A stretch of DNA of 6,836 bases, taken from contig JAGHCO010000255.1 in the NCBI GenBank assembly GCA_021160405.1, positions 1 through 6,836 on the forward strand, in the 5' to 3' direction. This document shows positions 6,676 to 6,836 of the stretch, piece by piece. Positions within the stretch are counted from its first letter, which is position 1, and each line of letters begins with the position of its first letter. Made by a program: the position numbers and the translations under genes. Under the pieces are notes generated by a model. The model did no database searches. It saw only the letters and a list, made by a program, of their open reading frames with translations, and was not told where the DNA came from. The DNA is from Candidatus Aerophobota bacterium. GTDB lineage: Bacteria > Aerophobota > Aerophobia > Aerophobales > JAGHCO01.

Positions 6676-6702
6676 AAATTGCTTAGGGGAGGAAATTGCT
6701 TA
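6669..6702 (+). repeat. Perfect tandem duplication of a 17-bp unit
   Basis: GGGGAGGAAATTGCTTA occurs at 6669-6685 and again at 6686-6702 with no intervening base and no mismatch. The first copy includes the right arm of the third hairpin; the second lacks a matching left arm. This looks like a recent slippage or duplication inside the element. Confidence 0.85.
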
Positions 6703-6739
6703 CCCTGTCCACCTTTTAAGTGGAATCTTTCATAAGAGT

Positions 6740-6750
6740 TTTGACATTAC
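6740..6750 (-). repeat. Right terminal inverted repeat of the putative element
   Basis: TTTGACATTAC is the exact reverse complement of 6501-6511. On the plus strand it presents an outward TTGACA directed towards the 3' end of pdhB. A 17-nt spacing leads to TACTTT and a 15-nt spacing to CATACT, both weak -10 candidates, so no promoter is called. Confidence 0.65.
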
Positions 6751-6752
6751 CA

Positions 6753-6761
6753 AATTTATAG
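6753..6761. repeat. Right copy of flanking direct repeat, containing the pdhB stop
   Basis: AATTTATAG matches 6493-6501 exactly. The pdhB stop codon (6758-6756 on the minus strand) lies inside this copy, so the element appears to have inserted at the very end of pdhB without changing its protein. Confidence 0.55.
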
Positions 6762-6836
6762 CATACTTTCTACTGTTTTAATAATTTTTTCTTCGTTAGG
6801 CAAAAAAGCCCTTTCTAAATTTGGCGCTGTGGGGGG
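6756..6836 (-). CDS. pdhB: 2-oxo acid dehydrogenase E1 component, beta subunit (C-terminal 26 codons only)
   Basis: The minus strand is open from the window edge to a TAA at 6758-6756. It encodes 26 residues: PPTAPNLERAFLPNEEKIIK followed by TVESML. A proline-rich turn, a Leu-Glu pair, and then LPNEEKII with a closing amphipathic helix form the standard C-terminal ending of E1-beta subunits of pyruvate, branched-chain or acetoin dehydrogenases. An E2 gene follows directly, as expected for a pdhA-pdhB-pdhC operon. The catalytic thiamine-diphosphate regions are outside the window, so substrate cannot be assigned. The tail is complete, and its stop lies within the direct repeat that borders the inserted element. 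The identification rests on a short segment but agrees well with the neighbour. Confidence 0.8.
   Translation of the reverse strand, partial: PPTAPNLERAFLPNEEKIIKTVESML

Larger units (their letters stand above)
6501..6752. mobile_element. Putative MITE-like non-autonomous element, about 250 bp
   Basis: This segment fills nearly the whole pdhB-pdhC gap. It is bounded by a perfect 11-bp inverted repeat, GTAATGTCAAA at 6501-6511 and its complement at 6740-6750, and flanked by an 8-9 bp direct repeat. Inside are three GC-rich hairpins, two of which form a larger inverted pair, and a tandem 17-bp duplication; this composition is unlike the AT-rich surroundings. No transposase or credible gene is present: a 60-codon frame through it encodes only low-complexity residues derived from the hairpins. 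Removing the segment plus one direct repeat leaves a normal 19-nt operon gap. The right end carries two extra bases (CA) between the inverted and direct repeats, so the exact border is uncertain. The alternative is a mosaic of dispersed palindromic repeats with chance terminal matches. Confidence 0.62.

Noticed and set aside
6504..6686. A 60-codon plus-strand frame in the pdhB-pdhC gap
   Set aside because: It runs through the palindromic repeats, and its protein is a chance translation of CCCTCTCCC-type hairpins. It has no ribosome binding site and no recognisable domain.
6741..6769. Plus-strand promoter TTGACA with TACTTT 17 nt downstream
   Set aside because: The -10 match is poor (three of six) and it would drive antisense transcription into pdhB. 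Noted as an outward -35 only.

Overview
The window is part of an AT-rich bacterial chromosome in which every recognisable gene lies on the minus strand, read from right to left. In transcription order: the end of an E1-beta subunit gene (pdhB), a dihydrolipoamide acyltransferase E2 gene (pdhC), riboflavin synthase (ribE), bifunctional DHBP synthase/GTP cyclohydrolase II (ribBA), lumazine synthase (ribH), release-factor glutamine methyltransferase (prmC), penicillin-binding protein 2 (mrdA) and the first 57 codons of rodA. Most gaps are 1 to 23 nt, which suggests one long operon or a chain of overlapping transcription units. The two exceptions are a 95-nt gap between ribBA and ribH and a gap of about 280 nt between pdhB and pdhC. 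Both contain repeat-like sequence.

The genes cover three jobs. pdhB/pdhC belong to a 2-oxo acid dehydrogenase complex, most likely pyruvate dehydrogenase. ribE-ribBA-ribH supply both branch entries and the last two steps of riboflavin synthesis; the deaminase/reductase RibD is absent here. prmC modifies peptide release factors, and mrdA-rodA form the transpeptidase/glycosyltransferase pair of the elongasome, which implies a walled, probably rod-shaped cell. FAD made from riboflavin is used by the E3 subunit of the dehydrogenase, but a functional reason for this grouping is only a guess. The organism cannot be named. The AT-rich composition, compact operon, scattered GC-rich hairpin repeats and mixed gene order suggest an uncultured anaerobic or candidate-phylum bacterium; this is an impression, not a demonstrated assignment.

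The most interesting part is the pdhB-pdhC gap (about 6493-6761). It looks like a non-coding MITE-like insertion of about 250 bp. It has 11-bp perfect terminal inverted repeats, is flanked by an 8-9 bp direct repeat resembling a target-site duplication, and contains three GC-rich hairpins and a tandem 17-bp duplication. Removing the element and one flanking repeat restores a 19-nt pdhB-pdhC gap with an intact ribosome binding site, like the other gaps in the operon. A second, smaller repeat made of degenerate 8-mers lies just after the ribBA stop. I see no tRNA, rRNA, CRISPR array, FMN riboswitch or convincing intrinsic terminator, and no clear new protein system.
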